A stretch of DNA of 64,000 nucleotides. Origin: an uncultured bacterium. GTDB taxonomy: Bacteria; Bacillota; Clostridia; Oscillospirales; Ruminococcaceae. The stretch is from contig CAJMLV010000009.1 in assembly GCA_905214345.1 (NCBI GenBank), positions 1 to 64,000 on the forward strand. The letters run 5' to 3'. The translations under genes and the position numbers were made by a program. The stretch's first letter is position 1, and the number at the start of each line of letters is the position of its first letter. The notes beneath the pieces were generated by a model. The model saw only the letters and a program-made list of their open reading frames with translations, searched no databases and was not told where the DNA came from. Shown in pieces: positions 30,197 to 38,495 of this stretch.

Positions 30197-31081
30197 ATGC
30201 GCCGATTCCGCTTGGACGCCGCCGGGCGGCTGCACACGGCGGCGGGGCCCCAGGGCCGCGTTTTTCTGCTGACCCCGGAAGAACTGACCCGCTGTCCCGG
30301 TCTGCCCCACCGCAAAGCCCTGGCCGCCGCGCTGGAAAACATCCGCTATTGCCGGGCGGCCGCTTACCGGGACTGTGTGCAGGGCACCATCCGCCTGCCC
30401 ACCGGGGGTGAGCCTTTGCGGTTCTGCTTCTGCCTGACCGAAGCCGGGCTGTATCTGATCCCGGCACCGGAGAGCGCACCGCCCCTGACCCCCGGCCTGC
30501 CGGCGGCGGTGCCCGCCTCCCCCGCCGGGGTCCTGCTGGCCATGCTGGAACAGCACATGGGGGCCGATGCCCTGGTGCTGCAGGCGCTGGAAAAGCGCCT
30601 CAACGCCCTGGAGGAAGCCCTGGCCGCCGGGAACATCCGCGGGTTCGAGCACACCGTCATGGCCGAACGCCGCACCCTGGCCGCCCTTCACGGCGCCTAT
30701 GCCCAGCTGGTACTGCTGGGGGACGAGCTGCAGGCCGACGCGCCCCGGCTGCTGACCCGGGCGGAGCGTGCGGCCTGGCAGCGGGCCACCACCCGGGCCG
30801 CCCGCCTGCGGGACGAAGCCGAGACCCTGCGGGAATACATCCTGCAGCTGTGGCAGGTGTACCAGTCCCGCATCGAGCTGGAGCAGAACCGGGTGGTGAC
30901 CATGCTCACGGTGGTGACCACCCTCTTTCTGCCCCTGAGCCTGATCGTGGGGTGGTACGGCATGAACTTCGACGGCATGCTGGCGCCCAGCGTGGCCTGG
31001 GGTTACCCTGCCGTGGGGGCGGTCTGTGCCCTTCTGGTGGCGGGAGGCCTGCTGTTTTTCCGCCGCAAGGGCATGCTATGA
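30197..31081 (+). CDS. corA: CorA-like divalent cation transporter
   Basis: A 294-residue protein with the CorA layout: a soluble N-terminal part (about 1-225), including the long stalk helix ending in VYQSRIELEQNRVVTMLTVV, then two C-terminal membrane helices separated by the signature YGMNF near residue 255. The N-terminal domain is shorter and less acidic than in E. coli CorA, so substrate (Mg, Co or other) is uncertain. Its start has GAAAGGAGG. It shares a bidirectional terminator with the amt gene. Confidence 0.85.
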   Translation: MRRFRLDAAGRLHTAAGPQGRVFLLTPEELTRCPGLPHRKALAAALENIRYCRAAAYRDCVQGTIRLPTGGEPLRFCFCLTEAGLYLIPAPESAPPLTPGLPAAVPASPAGVLLAMLEQHMGADALVLQALEKRLNALEEALAAGNIRGFEHTVMAERRTLAALHGAYAQLVLLGDELQADAPRLLTRAERAAWQRATTRAARLRDEAETLREYILQLWQVYQSRIELEQNRVVTMLTVVTTLFLPLSLIVGWYGMNFDGMLAPSVAWGYPAVGAVCALLVAGGLLFFRRKGML

Positions 31082-31086
31082 TAAAA

Positions 31087-31123
31087 AAGGCGGGAGCCCG
31101 CCGCACAAACGGGCTTCCGCCTT
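31087..31123. terminator. Bidirectional terminator between the CorA-like gene and amt
   Basis: 14-base arms AAGGCGGGAGCCCG / CGGGCTTCCGCCTT with one G-U pair; A-rich and T-rich sides fit both directions. Confidence 0.8.
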
Positions 31124-31136
31124 CCTGTTTCCGATT

Positions 31137-32852
31137 TTATTCCACGTCCTGCAAGGCATCGTAGTCCGTCTCGCCGGTGCGGACCTTGACCACCTTGGCC
31201 ACGTTGTACACAAAGATCTTGCCGTCGCCGATATGGCCGGTGTACAGCGCCTTGGTCGCCGCCTCGATGATCTTATCCACCGGGATCTTGCTGACCACCA
31301 CTTCCACCTTGACCTTGGGCAGCAGGGTGGCGTCCAATTCGGCGCCGCGGTACTTTTCGCCGCTGCCCTTCTGCAGGCCGCAGCCCATGACCTGGGTCAC
31401 CGTCATGCCGGTGACGCCCACAGCGTTCAGCGCGCGCTTCAGTTCATCGAACTTGGCCAGCTTGACGATCATGGTCACCTTGTGCATGCCGGAATCCAGT
31501 TCCAACGGCAGCGGGGCTTCCTTCTGCACCTTGACGGCCGCCGCCACCTGGGCGGGGCTGGCCTTTTCCAGGTCACTCTGACCCAGGTCGGTGTTTTCGT
31601 TCACCGACAGATCCGCATAGCTGGCATCGCTGATGGCAAAGCCCGCGTACGCGCTGGTCAGGCCATGTTCATGGCTGTCCAGACCGTCGATCTCTTCCTG
31701 TTCGGTCACCCGCAGGCCAACGAGCTTCTTGATCAGGCTGAAGATGATGAACATGCTGACCAGGACCCAGGCCGCCACGCTGACCAGGCCCAGGGCCTGC
31801 ACACCCAGGCGGGCAAAACCGCCGCCGTAGAACACACCGCCGTCGGTGGCAAACAGGCCCACAGCCAGGGTGCCCCAGGCACCGTTGACGCAGTGGACGG
31901 ACACGGCGCCCACGGGGTCGTCGATGCGGGCGATGCGGTCAAAGAATTCCACCGAGAAGACGCACAGCACACCGGCAACGATGCCGATGATGGCGGCGCC
32001 GTAGGGGTCCACCTCATCGCAGCCGGCGGTGATGGCCACCAGGCCGGCCAGCGCGCCGTTGAAGGTCAGGGACACATCCGGCTTGCCGTAGCGAAGCCAG
32101 GTGACGATAAGGGCGGCCACGGTAGCCAGGGCCGCCGCCAGGTTGGTGTTGAAGCAGATCAGGCCGGCGGAGATCATGGTTTCGTCACCGGTCATGGAAA
32201 CGGTGGAGCCGCCGTTGAAGCCGAACCAGCAGAACCACAGGATAAAGACGCCCAGCGCCATGGCGGTCATGTTGTGGCCGGGAATAGCCCGGGGCTTGCC
32301 GTCCTTGTCGTACTTGCCGATACGGGGTCCCAGCATCCAGGCGCCCAGCATGGCGGTGACGCCGCCCACAAAATGCACGGCGGTGGAACCGGCGAAATCA
32401 TGGAAGCCCAGCTGGGCCAGCCAGCCGCCGCCCCAGATCCAGTGGCCGGAGATGGGGTAAACGATCAGGCTGATGGCTGCCGAATACAGGCAGTAAGCGC
32501 TGAACTTGGTGCGCTCGGCCATGGAGCCGGACACGATGGTGGCGGCGGTGGCGCAGAACACCGTCTGGAACACCACATACACCCACACCGGCAGGCTGCC
32601 GAAATCGTAGCTGCCCCGGATAAAGGGGTCAAAGCCCCCGATGAGCGCCCCGGACCCTGCAAACATCACCCCGAAGCCTACCAGCCAGTAGCAGGGCGTG
32701 CCGATACAAAAGTCCATCATGTTTTTCATCAGGATGTTGCCCGTGTTCTTGGCACGGGTCAGGCCCGCCTCGCACAAAGCGAACCCCGCCTGCATGAAAA
32801 AGACCATAAACGCCGCTACCAGCGTCCAGGTCACGTCTGCGGAATTGTACAT
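31137..32852 (-). CDS. amt: Ammonium transporter fused to a PII regulatory domain
   Basis: A 571-residue fusion. Residues 1-400 are an Amt/MEP channel with eleven hydrophobic helices and the signature DFAGSTAVHFVGGVTAM near 128. A linker of about 50 residues (acidic, ending VQKEAPLPLELDSG) leads to a complete PII domain (about 455-571): MHKVTMIVKLAKFDELKRAL, T-loop EKYRGAE with the Tyr that is uridylylated in GlnB/GlnK, and the C-terminal GDGKIFVYNVAKVVKVRTGE. Usually GlnK is a separate protein that plugs the channel; here it is tethered. The start has GAGGGGAG. An intrinsic terminator lies in the leader. Confidence 0.93.
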   Translation of the reverse strand: MYNSADVTWTLVAAFMVFFMQAGFALCEAGLTRAKNTGNILMKNMMDFCIGTPCYWLVGFGVMFAGSGALIGGFDPFIRGSYDFGSLPVWVYVVFQTVFCATAATIVSGSMAERTKFSAYCLYSAAISLIVYPISGHWIWGGGWLAQLGFHDFAGSTAVHFVGGVTAMLGAWMLGPRIGKYDKDGKPRAIPGHNMTAMALGVFILWFCWFGFNGGSTVSMTGDETMISAGLICFNTNLAAALATVAALIVTWLRYGKPDVSLTFNGALAGLVAITAGCDEVDPYGAAIIGIVAGVLCVFSVEFFDRIARIDDPVGAVSVHCVNGAWGTLAVGLFATDGGVFYGGGFARLGVQALGLVSVAAWVLVSMFIIFSLIKKLVGLRVTEQEEIDGLDSHEHGLTSAYAGFAISDASYADLSVNENTDLGQSDLEKASPAQVAAAVKVQKEAPLPLELDSGMHKVTMIVKLAKFDELKRALNAVGVTGMTVTQVMGCGLQKGSGEKYRGAELDATLLPKVKVEVVVSKIPVDKIIEAATKALYTGHIGDGKIFVYNVAKVVKVRTGETDYDALQDVE

Positions 32853-32896
32853 AACTCATGTCTCCCCTCTTGCATGTTCAAACAAAAAAACGAAAA

Positions 32897-32925
32897 GCGC
32901 CGGACGGTGGGTTACCGTCCGGCGC
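32897..32925 (-). promoter_or_regulatory. Intrinsic terminator inside the amt leader (attenuator)
   Basis: Perfect 12-base arms GCGCCGGACGGT / ACCGTCCGGCGC with a 5-base loop, then a T-rich tract on the minus strand (TTTTCGTTTTTTTG). It lies about 18-45 bases after the predicted transcription start and before the amt ATG, so full-length mRNA needs anti-termination. Confidence 0.7.
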
Positions 32926-32949
32926 CTTTGCCTTTGCTTTGTTGTCCCC

Positions 32950-32978
32950 ATGCTAGCACAGCGATGCCGCCGGGTCAA
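32950..32978 (-). promoter_or_regulatory. Promoter of the amt-PII gene
   Basis: Minus strand TTGACC (32973-32978), 17-base spacer, TAGCAT (32950-32955). The remaining gap up to the oxidoreductase gene shows nothing else. Confidence 0.65.
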
Positions 32979-33078
32979 GAGTTTTTGTTCACACTCCGTT
33001 CATCTTTGTTGCTTTTCCTTGGGCAAAAGGCTCTGTTTTCCACAATTCTTGTGCAAAACTGTTAAAAAACAGGCCCAA

Positions 33079-34065
33079 TCACTGTACGCCGGCGGCGTGC
33101 AGTTTGTCCAGCAACTCCATCACCGCCAGGGTACGGGTGCGGGCTTCGGCCTCGGCGGCGGTGTCTTTCCCGGCCACGATACGGGCAAATTCCGCAAACT
33201 CATACGCCATGCGATGGCGGTCGGCTTTGGGTGCGCCGGTGCGGGTCCCGCCGCCCCGGATGCCTCCCAGAACGCTGTACACCTCATCCAGGCTGTTGGT
33301 GCCGCCATGGACCACCAGGTAACCGCCGGGGCCCTGGATGCTGGCGAATTTCTTGCTTTCGCTGTCTTTGGCGGCCAGCCCCACGGCACAAAAATCCGGG
33401 TAATTCAGCAGGGCGGTGCCCGCCGTGTCGATGCCGTTTTCCGCCAGGCTGGGGCGGTATTCGCAGGACTCCGGCATGCCCAGCAGCCCCCAGAAAAAGT
33501 GCAGGTTGTACACGTTCATGTCATTGAGGGCGCCGCCGTTGCAGGCCGGGTCAAAGGTCGTGTTCCAGATGCCCTTGAGGAAGTCGTCATACCGGGCGCT
33601 GCGGGCACAGAAGCTTGCCATGGCGCCCCGCACCGGGCCGATGGCGGCCATGTTGTCCTGCAAAAAGCGATAGGCAGGCAGGTAGGGGGTGGTGATGGCC
33701 TCAAAGAGGATGACCCCCTTGCGGTCGGCCAGTTCAAACAGTTCCCGGGCCTCGGCGGCAGTGGCGGTGAAAGGCTTTTCCAGAATCACATGGTAACCCG
33801 CTTCCAGGGCCTTTTTGGCCGCGGCATAATGCAGGTGGTTGGCGGTGCCGATGTACACTGCGTCAAATCCCCCTGCGGCATAGCAGGCATCCTCATCGGT
33901 AAAGACCCGGGGCACACCGTGTTCGGCGGCCATGGCTTTGGCTTTTTCCTCGCTCTGGGGGCGGCAGCACAGGGCCGTGACCTCGATTTCGGGCATTTCC
34001 TCCACATGGGCCATGAATTCCACCACGATGCGGCTGGTGGACAGAACGGCAAGTTTCAGCGGCAT
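33079..34065 (-). CDS. Gfo/Idh/MocA-family oxidoreductase
   Basis: NAD(P)-dependent sugar/inositol-type dehydrogenase, 328 residues. The N-terminal Rossmann fold starts KLAVLSTSRIVVEFMAHV, with the usual GxGxxG poorly kept. The family motif EKPFTATAAEARELFELA is near residue 97 (the catalytic Lys in EKP), followed by a C-terminal alpha/beta domain with NGGALNDMNVYNLHFF. I start at 34065 because GGTGG precedes it; an ATG seven codons upstream lies within that site. Single gene with its own promoter. Substrate unknown. Confidence 0.88.
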   Translation of the reverse strand: MPLKLAVLSTSRIVVEFMAHVEEMPEIEVTALCCRPQSEEKAKAMAAEHGVPRVFTDEDACYAAGGFDAVYIGTANHLHYAAAKKALEAGYHVILEKPFTATAAEARELFELADRKGVILFEAITTPYLPAYRFLQDNMAAIGPVRGAMASFCARSARYDDFLKGIWNTTFDPACNGGALNDMNVYNLHFFWGLLGMPESCEYRPSLAENGIDTAGTALLNYPDFCAVGLAAKDSESKKFASIQGPGGYLVVHGGTNSLDEVYSVLGGIRGGGTRTGAPKADRHRMAYEFAEFARIVAGKDTAAEAEARTRTLAVMELLDKLHAAGVQ

Positions 34066-34129
34066 TGGGACATTCCACCTTTCCATGATTTTCCCCCTGC
34101 AATCCGGCGTTCAGGGGCGTTTTGCCCCC

Positions 34130-34158
34130 ATTATACCCCACCGGACCGCATGGTGCAA
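34130..34158 (-). promoter_or_regulatory. Promoter of the Gfo/Idh/MocA gene
   Basis: Minus strand TTGCAC (34153-34158), 17-base spacer, TATAAT (34130-34135). A short hairpin GGGGC-N5-GCCCC lies in the leader (34113-34128). Confidence 0.65.
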
Positions 34159-34175
34159 ATTGCCAGGACCTCCCC

Positions 34176-34204
34176 TTGTTTTTTGCCTGGTTCACCGTTA
34201 TAAT
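34176..34204 (+). promoter_or_regulatory. Promoter of the cytidylate-kinase-like/MATE operon
   Basis: Plus strand TTGTTT (34176-34181), 17-base spacer, TATAAT (34199-34204), about 70 bases before the first gene of the operon. Confidence 0.6.
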
Positions 34205-34273
34205 GAGTATAGTGGGGGTGGTGCGGCCCTTCGCCGGGTCCCTGCCCCAAATTTGAACTGTGAGGTGGATTTT

Positions 34274-34876
34274 ATGGAACCCCTGGTCATTACAATGGCA
34301 CGTGAATATGCCTCCGGCGGCAGCGAGATCGCGCAGCGGGTGGCGGACCTTCTGGGTGTGCCCCTGTACAACAAGGAGCTGATCTCTCTGGCCGCGAAGA
34401 AGAGCGGCCTGACCGAAGAGGCCATCGCCGCCAGCGAAAACCAGCGCAGCGGCAGCCTGATCTACAGCCTGTACATGATGGGCAACACCATGCCCCTGGC
34501 GGATCAGGTGTACATCCTGCAGTCCAACGTCATCAAAGAGCTGGCCCAGCAGGGTTCCTGCGTGATCCTGGGCCGCTGCGGCGACTATGTCCTGCGGGAC
34601 CGTCCCAACGTGCTGCGCACCTTTGTGTACGCCCCGCTGGATGCCCGCATCCGCAACGCCAAGGAACGCCCCGGCGCCAAGGACATGCCCGACCGCCTGT
34701 GGGAGACCACTCTTGCCAAGCACGACCGCGCCCGCGCGAGTTACTATAACTATTACACCGAGAACCGCTGGGGCGAGGCGAAAAATTATGACCTGTGCCT
34801 GAACGCCGCGCTGGGCCGCGAAGCCTGCGCGCAGCTGATCGTTCAGGCCGCCAGGGCAATGGAGGCATCCGTTTAA
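34274..34876 (+). CDS. Cytidylate kinase-like family protein
   Basis: A 200-residue P-loop-type kinase of the cytidylate-kinase-2 family found in Firmicutes and gut bacteria. It begins MEPLVITMAREYASGGSEIA, a Gly/Ser-rich loop replacing the canonical Walker A, followed by LLGVPLYNKELISLAAKKSG. A middle Arg-rich part (GRCGDYVLRDRPNVLRTFV) and a Tyr-rich region (RASYYNYYTENRWGEAKNYD) are typical. It probably phosphorylates a nucleotide, but CMP specificity is not shown. The start at 34274 has GAGGTGG. Its stop is 2 bases before the MATE start. Confidence 0.8.
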   Translation: MEPLVITMAREYASGGSEIAQRVADLLGVPLYNKELISLAAKKSGLTEEAIAASENQRSGSLIYSLYMMGNTMPLADQVYILQSNVIKELAQQGSCVILGRCGDYVLRDRPNVLRTFVYAPLDARIRNAKERPGAKDMPDRLWETTLAKHDRARASYYNYYTENRWGEAKNYDLCLNAALGREACAQLIVQAARAMEASV

Positions 34877-34878
34877 GC

Positions 34879-36255
34879 ATGAGCAAATCCGTTTCCGCCG
34901 CCCGTATGGGCACCGAACCGCTGAACCCCCTGCTGCTTTCGCTGGCTATCCCCATGATGGTCTCGATGCTGGTGCAGGCACTGTACAACGTGGTGGACAG
35001 CATCTTCGTTTCCTACATCAACGAAGCGGCCCTGTCCGCCGTGAGCCTGGCCTTCCCCATCCAGAACCTGCTGATAGCCTTTGCGGTGGGTACGGCGGTG
35101 GGCGTCAACGCCTATCTGTCCAAGAGCCTGGGCGAAGGAAACCATGAGGAAGCCAACCGCGCCGCCGCCAACGGCCTGTTCCTGGCGGTGTGCAGCGCCA
35201 TCGGCTTTTTGATCTTCGGTCTGTTCGGCGCCAAGGCGTTCATCCACGCCCAGACCACCGACCCTCTCATTGCCCGCTACGGCACCGAGTATCTGACCAT
35301 CTGCACCGTCTTCAGCCTGGGCTGCTGCGTGCAGTGTATGATGGAAAAGATCCTGGTGTCCACCGGCCGCAGCACCTTTGCCATGACCACCCAGCTCATC
35401 GGCGCGGTGACCAACATCGTGCTGGACCCGGTGTTCATCTTCGGTCTGTTCGGCGTTCCCCGGCTGGAAGCCGCCGGTGCCGCCGTGGCCACCGTCATCG
35501 GCCAGTTTGTGGGTGCCGCCGCGGCCCTGACCCTGCATTTCCTGTATAACAAGGACGTGCACATCTCCCTGCGGGGCTTCCGCCCCAACGGGCGCACCAT
35601 CCGCCGCATCTATCAGGTGGGCATCCCCTCCATCGCCATGAACGCCATCGGCAGCGTGATGACCTTCGGCATGAACGCCATCCTCATCGCCTACTCCAGC
35701 ACGGCTGTGGCGGTTTTCGGGGTATACTTCAAACTGCAGAGCTTCGTGTTCATGCCGGTGTTCGGCCTGAACAACGGCATGGTTCCCATCGTCAGCTACA
35801 ACTACGGCGCCCGCAAGCCCGACCGCATCCTGGGCACCATGCGCCTGGCCGCCATCTATGCGGTGAGCATCATGGTGGTGGGCTTCCTGGCCGGTCAGTT
35901 CCTGCCCGGCGTGATGCTGAGCATCTTCAACGCCAGCCCGGACATGCTCAATCTGGGCACGGTGGCATTGCGTATCATCTCCATCTCTTTCCTGATGGCA
36001 GGCTTCAACGTCATCTCCTCCGCCTACTTCCAGGCATTGGGCCACGGCGTGCTGGCTTTGTGGGTATCCATCATCCGCCAGCTGGTGGTGCTGCTGCCCA
36101 CCGCCTGGCTGCTGAGCCTGGTCGGCCGGGTGGAACTGGTCTGGTGGGCTTTCCCCATCGCGGAAGTGGTGGCCCTGACCCTGTGCGTCATCTTCCAGCG
36201 GGTGTGCTATAACAAGATCATCCGTCCCATGCGCAGCGAGACCGTCCCGGCCTGA
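34879..36255 (+). CDS. MATE-family efflux transporter
   Basis: A 458-residue membrane exporter with twelve helices in two similar halves (LLSLAIPMMVSMLVQALYNV at the start of the first, YQVGIPSIAMNAIGSVMTF of the second). The pattern of Asp and Gln in the first helices fits Na+- or H+-coupled drug/sodium antiporters (NorM/MepA-like). It starts two bases after the previous gene and its ribosome site lies inside that gene, so translation is coupled. Substrate unknown. Confidence 0.92.
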   Translation: MSKSVSAARMGTEPLNPLLLSLAIPMMVSMLVQALYNVVDSIFVSYINEAALSAVSLAFPIQNLLIAFAVGTAVGVNAYLSKSLGEGNHEEANRAAANGLFLAVCSAIGFLIFGLFGAKAFIHAQTTDPLIARYGTEYLTICTVFSLGCCVQCMMEKILVSTGRSTFAMTTQLIGAVTNIVLDPVFIFGLFGVPRLEAAGAAVATVIGQFVGAAAALTLHFLYNKDVHISLRGFRPNGRTIRRIYQVGIPSIAMNAIGSVMTFGMNAILIAYSSTAVAVFGVYFKLQSFVFMPVFGLNNGMVPIVSYNYGARKPDRILGTMRLAAIYAVSIMVVGFLAGQFLPGVMLSIFNASPDMLNLGTVALRIISISFLMAGFNVISSAYFQALGHGVLALWVSIIRQLVVLLPTAWLLSLVGRVELVWWAFPIAEVVALTLCVIFQRVCYNKIIRPMRSETVPA

Positions 36256-36276
36256 CGCTTGCAAGGAGGTTTTTGT

Positions 36277-36936
36277 ATGCTTCGCAACATGCGTACCGGC
36301 ATGCTGGTGCTCAGTGTGCTGTACTTTGTGCTGGGCCTGGCCCTGCTGGCGGCGCCTGCCGCCAGTCTGCCCTGGATCTGTGCCGCCTTCGGGGTACTCA
36401 TTGCCCTGACCGGTGCCCGCAACCTGTGGCGGTATTCCCGCAACAAGGAAAAAGGCTTTGCCGCCGCCTTCACCCTGCTGGGTGGGGTGGTGACCCTGGC
36501 CCTGGGCCTGTTCGCCCTGCTGCGCCCCGACTTTGTGGAGTGGGTGCTGCCGGTGGTGTTCGGGTTCTTTCTGCTGGTGGACGGCGGCGCCCGGGAGCAG
36601 AGCGCCTGGCAGCTGGTACGCCGCAAAGGTCAGCGTTGGTGGGTGCTGATGCTGCTGGGCTTTGTCACCGGCATCGCAGGCATCCTCCTCATCATGCAGC
36701 CCTTTGTTTCCTGGCCGGTGGACGCTATCTGGCTGTGCGGTCTTTTGCTGATCCTGGAAGGCGTACTCAACGCCGGCTGCACCGTCTACACCGCCATGGC
36801 CCTCCGCGACCTGGACAAGGCTGCCGAAGCTGCCGAAGCCGCCCGGGAGACCGAATCCCATGATTCCCCCAAGGAAGAAGCCCCCGTCCCGTCCGGCGCG
36901 GATTCTTCCGCCGACTCTACCGACCCGCAGAGCTGA
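36277..36936 (+). CDS. DUF308 (HdeD-like) membrane protein
   Basis: A 219-residue protein with six predicted membrane helices in paired repeats (LVLSVLYFVLGLALLAA, LLGGVVTLALGLFALL, LMLLGFVTGIAGILLIM) and a charged, Glu/Ala/Ser-rich C-terminal tail of about 45 residues that is likely cytosolic. The repeat of short helices with Gly-Gly is typical of the HdeD/DUF308 family, associated with acid and envelope stress in other bacteria. Strong AAGGAGG site; same operon as the MATE exporter. Function not established. Confidence 0.8.
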   Translation: MLRNMRTGMLVLSVLYFVLGLALLAAPAASLPWICAAFGVLIALTGARNLWRYSRNKEKGFAAAFTLLGGVVTLALGLFALLRPDFVEWVLPVVFGFFLLVDGGAREQSAWQLVRRKGQRWWVLMLLGFVTGIAGILLIMQPFVSWPVDAIWLCGLLLILEGVLNAGCTVYTAMALRDLDKAAEAAEAARETESHDSPKEEAPVPSGADSSADSTDPQS

Positions 36937-36975
36937 TTCCGCTTTACCATTTCACCAAAAGGAGACCCGTTCCCC

Positions 36976-38406
36976 ATGCAAAACCAGTACGATCTCATCA
37001 TCGTCGGCGCCGGTCCTGCCGGCATCTTCACCGCCCTGGAACTGCTGCGCAAGAGCAGCCATCCCCAGGATCTCAAGATCCTGCTGATCGAAAAGGGCAA
37101 ACCGGTGGAGCGCCGTCACTGCCCCAAAGCCGAAGTGGGTCACTGCATCAACTGCAAGCCCACCTGCGCCATCACCACCGGCTTTTCCGGCGCGGGCGCC
37201 TTTTCGGACGGCAAGCTGTCCCTTTCCCGTGAGGTGGGCGGCGAACTTCCCGAACTGATCGGGGAGGATTTTGCCCAGGAACTCATCGATTACACCGACA
37301 AGATCTACCTGGAATTCGGCGCCGACCCCCATGTGGAGGGCGTGTATGAAGGCACTGAGATCAAAGAGATCCGCAAGCGCACCATCCAGGCAGGTCTGCA
37401 GCTGGTGGACTGCCCCATCCGTCACCTGGGCACCGAGAAAGCCCAGCAGCTGTACCTGAACATCCAGAACTATCTGGCCGCCAACGGCGTGGAGATGTGG
37501 TTCGATACCGAGTGCGACAACATCCTGCTGGAAGGCGACACCTGCCGCGGCGTGGTGGCACGCCGTACCGGCAAGCCGGAAGCGGAAGCAGTGGAGGTCA
37601 CCGCCCGCCAGGTGGTCATTGCCACCGGCCGCCGCGGTGCCGACTGGCTGGAAAAAATCTGTGCCGAACATCACATTGCCCACCGTCCCGGCACCGTGGA
37701 CATCGGCGTGCGTGTGGAATGCCGCAATGAGATCATGGAGACCATCAACAATGTTCTCTATGAAGGCAAGCTCATCGGCTACCCCAACCCCTGGAAGAAC
37801 AAGGTCCGCACCTTCTGCCAGAACCCCGGCGGCTTTGTTGCCCAGGAAAACTATGACAACGACCTGGCGGTGGTCAACGGCCACAGCTTCAAGGACCTGA
37901 AGAGCCCCAACACCAACCTGGCCATTCTGGTCAGCCACAACTTCACCGAGCCCTTCAACCAGCCCATCGCCTACGCCCAGAAGGTGGGCGAACTGACCAA
38001 CATGCTGGGCGCGGGGCACATTCTGGTGCAGCGCTACGGCGACATCCTCAACGGCAAGCGCACCTGGCCCCAGGAGCTGGCCCGGTCCAACGTCCGCCCC
38101 ACCCTGAAGGACGCCGTGGCCGGTGACATCACCGCCGCCATGCCCTACCGCGCCATGGTCAACATCATCGAGTTCATCAAGATGGTGGACCATGTGGTGC
38201 CCGGCTTTGCCGCTCCCGAGACCCTGCTGTACTCTCCCGAGCTGAAGTTCTACTCCAACAAGGTCCGCATGGACACCGACCTGGAGACCAACGTGGCCAA
38301 CCTCCACTGCCTGGGCGACTCCTCCGGCTGGACCCGCGGCCTGATGATGGCTTCGGTCATGGGCGTGCTCATGGGCCGCAAGCTCATCGAAAACCACAGC
38401 TTCTGA
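36976..38406 (+). CDS. FAD-dependent dehydrogenase (COG2509 type)
   Basis: A 476-residue flavoprotein. It starts with the FAD motif IIVGAGPAGIFTALELL (about 8-24). A Cys cluster (HCPKAEVGHCINCKPTCAI, about 49-67) may bind an iron-sulfur or hold redox cysteines, a hallmark of this uncharacterised family. A second FAD-contact motif ATGRRGADWLEKI is near 215, and LGDSSGWTRGLMMASVMG closes it near 450. Downstream of the DUF308 gene by 39 bases. Substrate and electron partner unknown. Confidence 0.85.
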   Translation: MQNQYDLIIVGAGPAGIFTALELLRKSSHPQDLKILLIEKGKPVERRHCPKAEVGHCINCKPTCAITTGFSGAGAFSDGKLSLSREVGGELPELIGEDFAQELIDYTDKIYLEFGADPHVEGVYEGTEIKEIRKRTIQAGLQLVDCPIRHLGTEKAQQLYLNIQNYLAANGVEMWFDTECDNILLEGDTCRGVVARRTGKPEAEAVEVTARQVVIATGRRGADWLEKICAEHHIAHRPGTVDIGVRVECRNEIMETINNVLYEGKLIGYPNPWKNKVRTFCQNPGGFVAQENYDNDLAVVNGHSFKDLKSPNTNLAILVSHNFTEPFNQPIAYAQKVGELTNMLGAGHILVQRYGDILNGKRTWPQELARSNVRPTLKDAVAGDITAAMPYRAMVNIIEFIKMVDHVVPGFAAPETLLYSPELKFYSNKVRMDTDLETNVANLHCLGDSSGWTRGLMMASVMGVLMGRKLIENHSF

Positions 38407-38430
38407 TTTTTCCGTTTTCACAAAACAAAG

Positions 38431-38464
38431 CCCCCGGTGCGAAGCTCCTGCCTTGCACCGGGGG
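38431..38464. terminator. Bidirectional terminator between the FAD dehydrogenase and htrA
   Basis: Perfect 10-base arms CCCCCGGTGC / GCACCGGGGG with a 14-base loop, then TTTTCTT on the plus strand. Confidence 0.8.
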
Positions 38465-38495
38465 TTTTCTTATCTTATGGGATCAGGGGTCCGGC

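Noticed and set aside
31026..33065. Plus-strand open frame of 679 codons, His/Gly/Gln-rich
   Set aside because: Antisense shadow of the Amt-PII gene; composition is typical of reversed membrane-protein codons.
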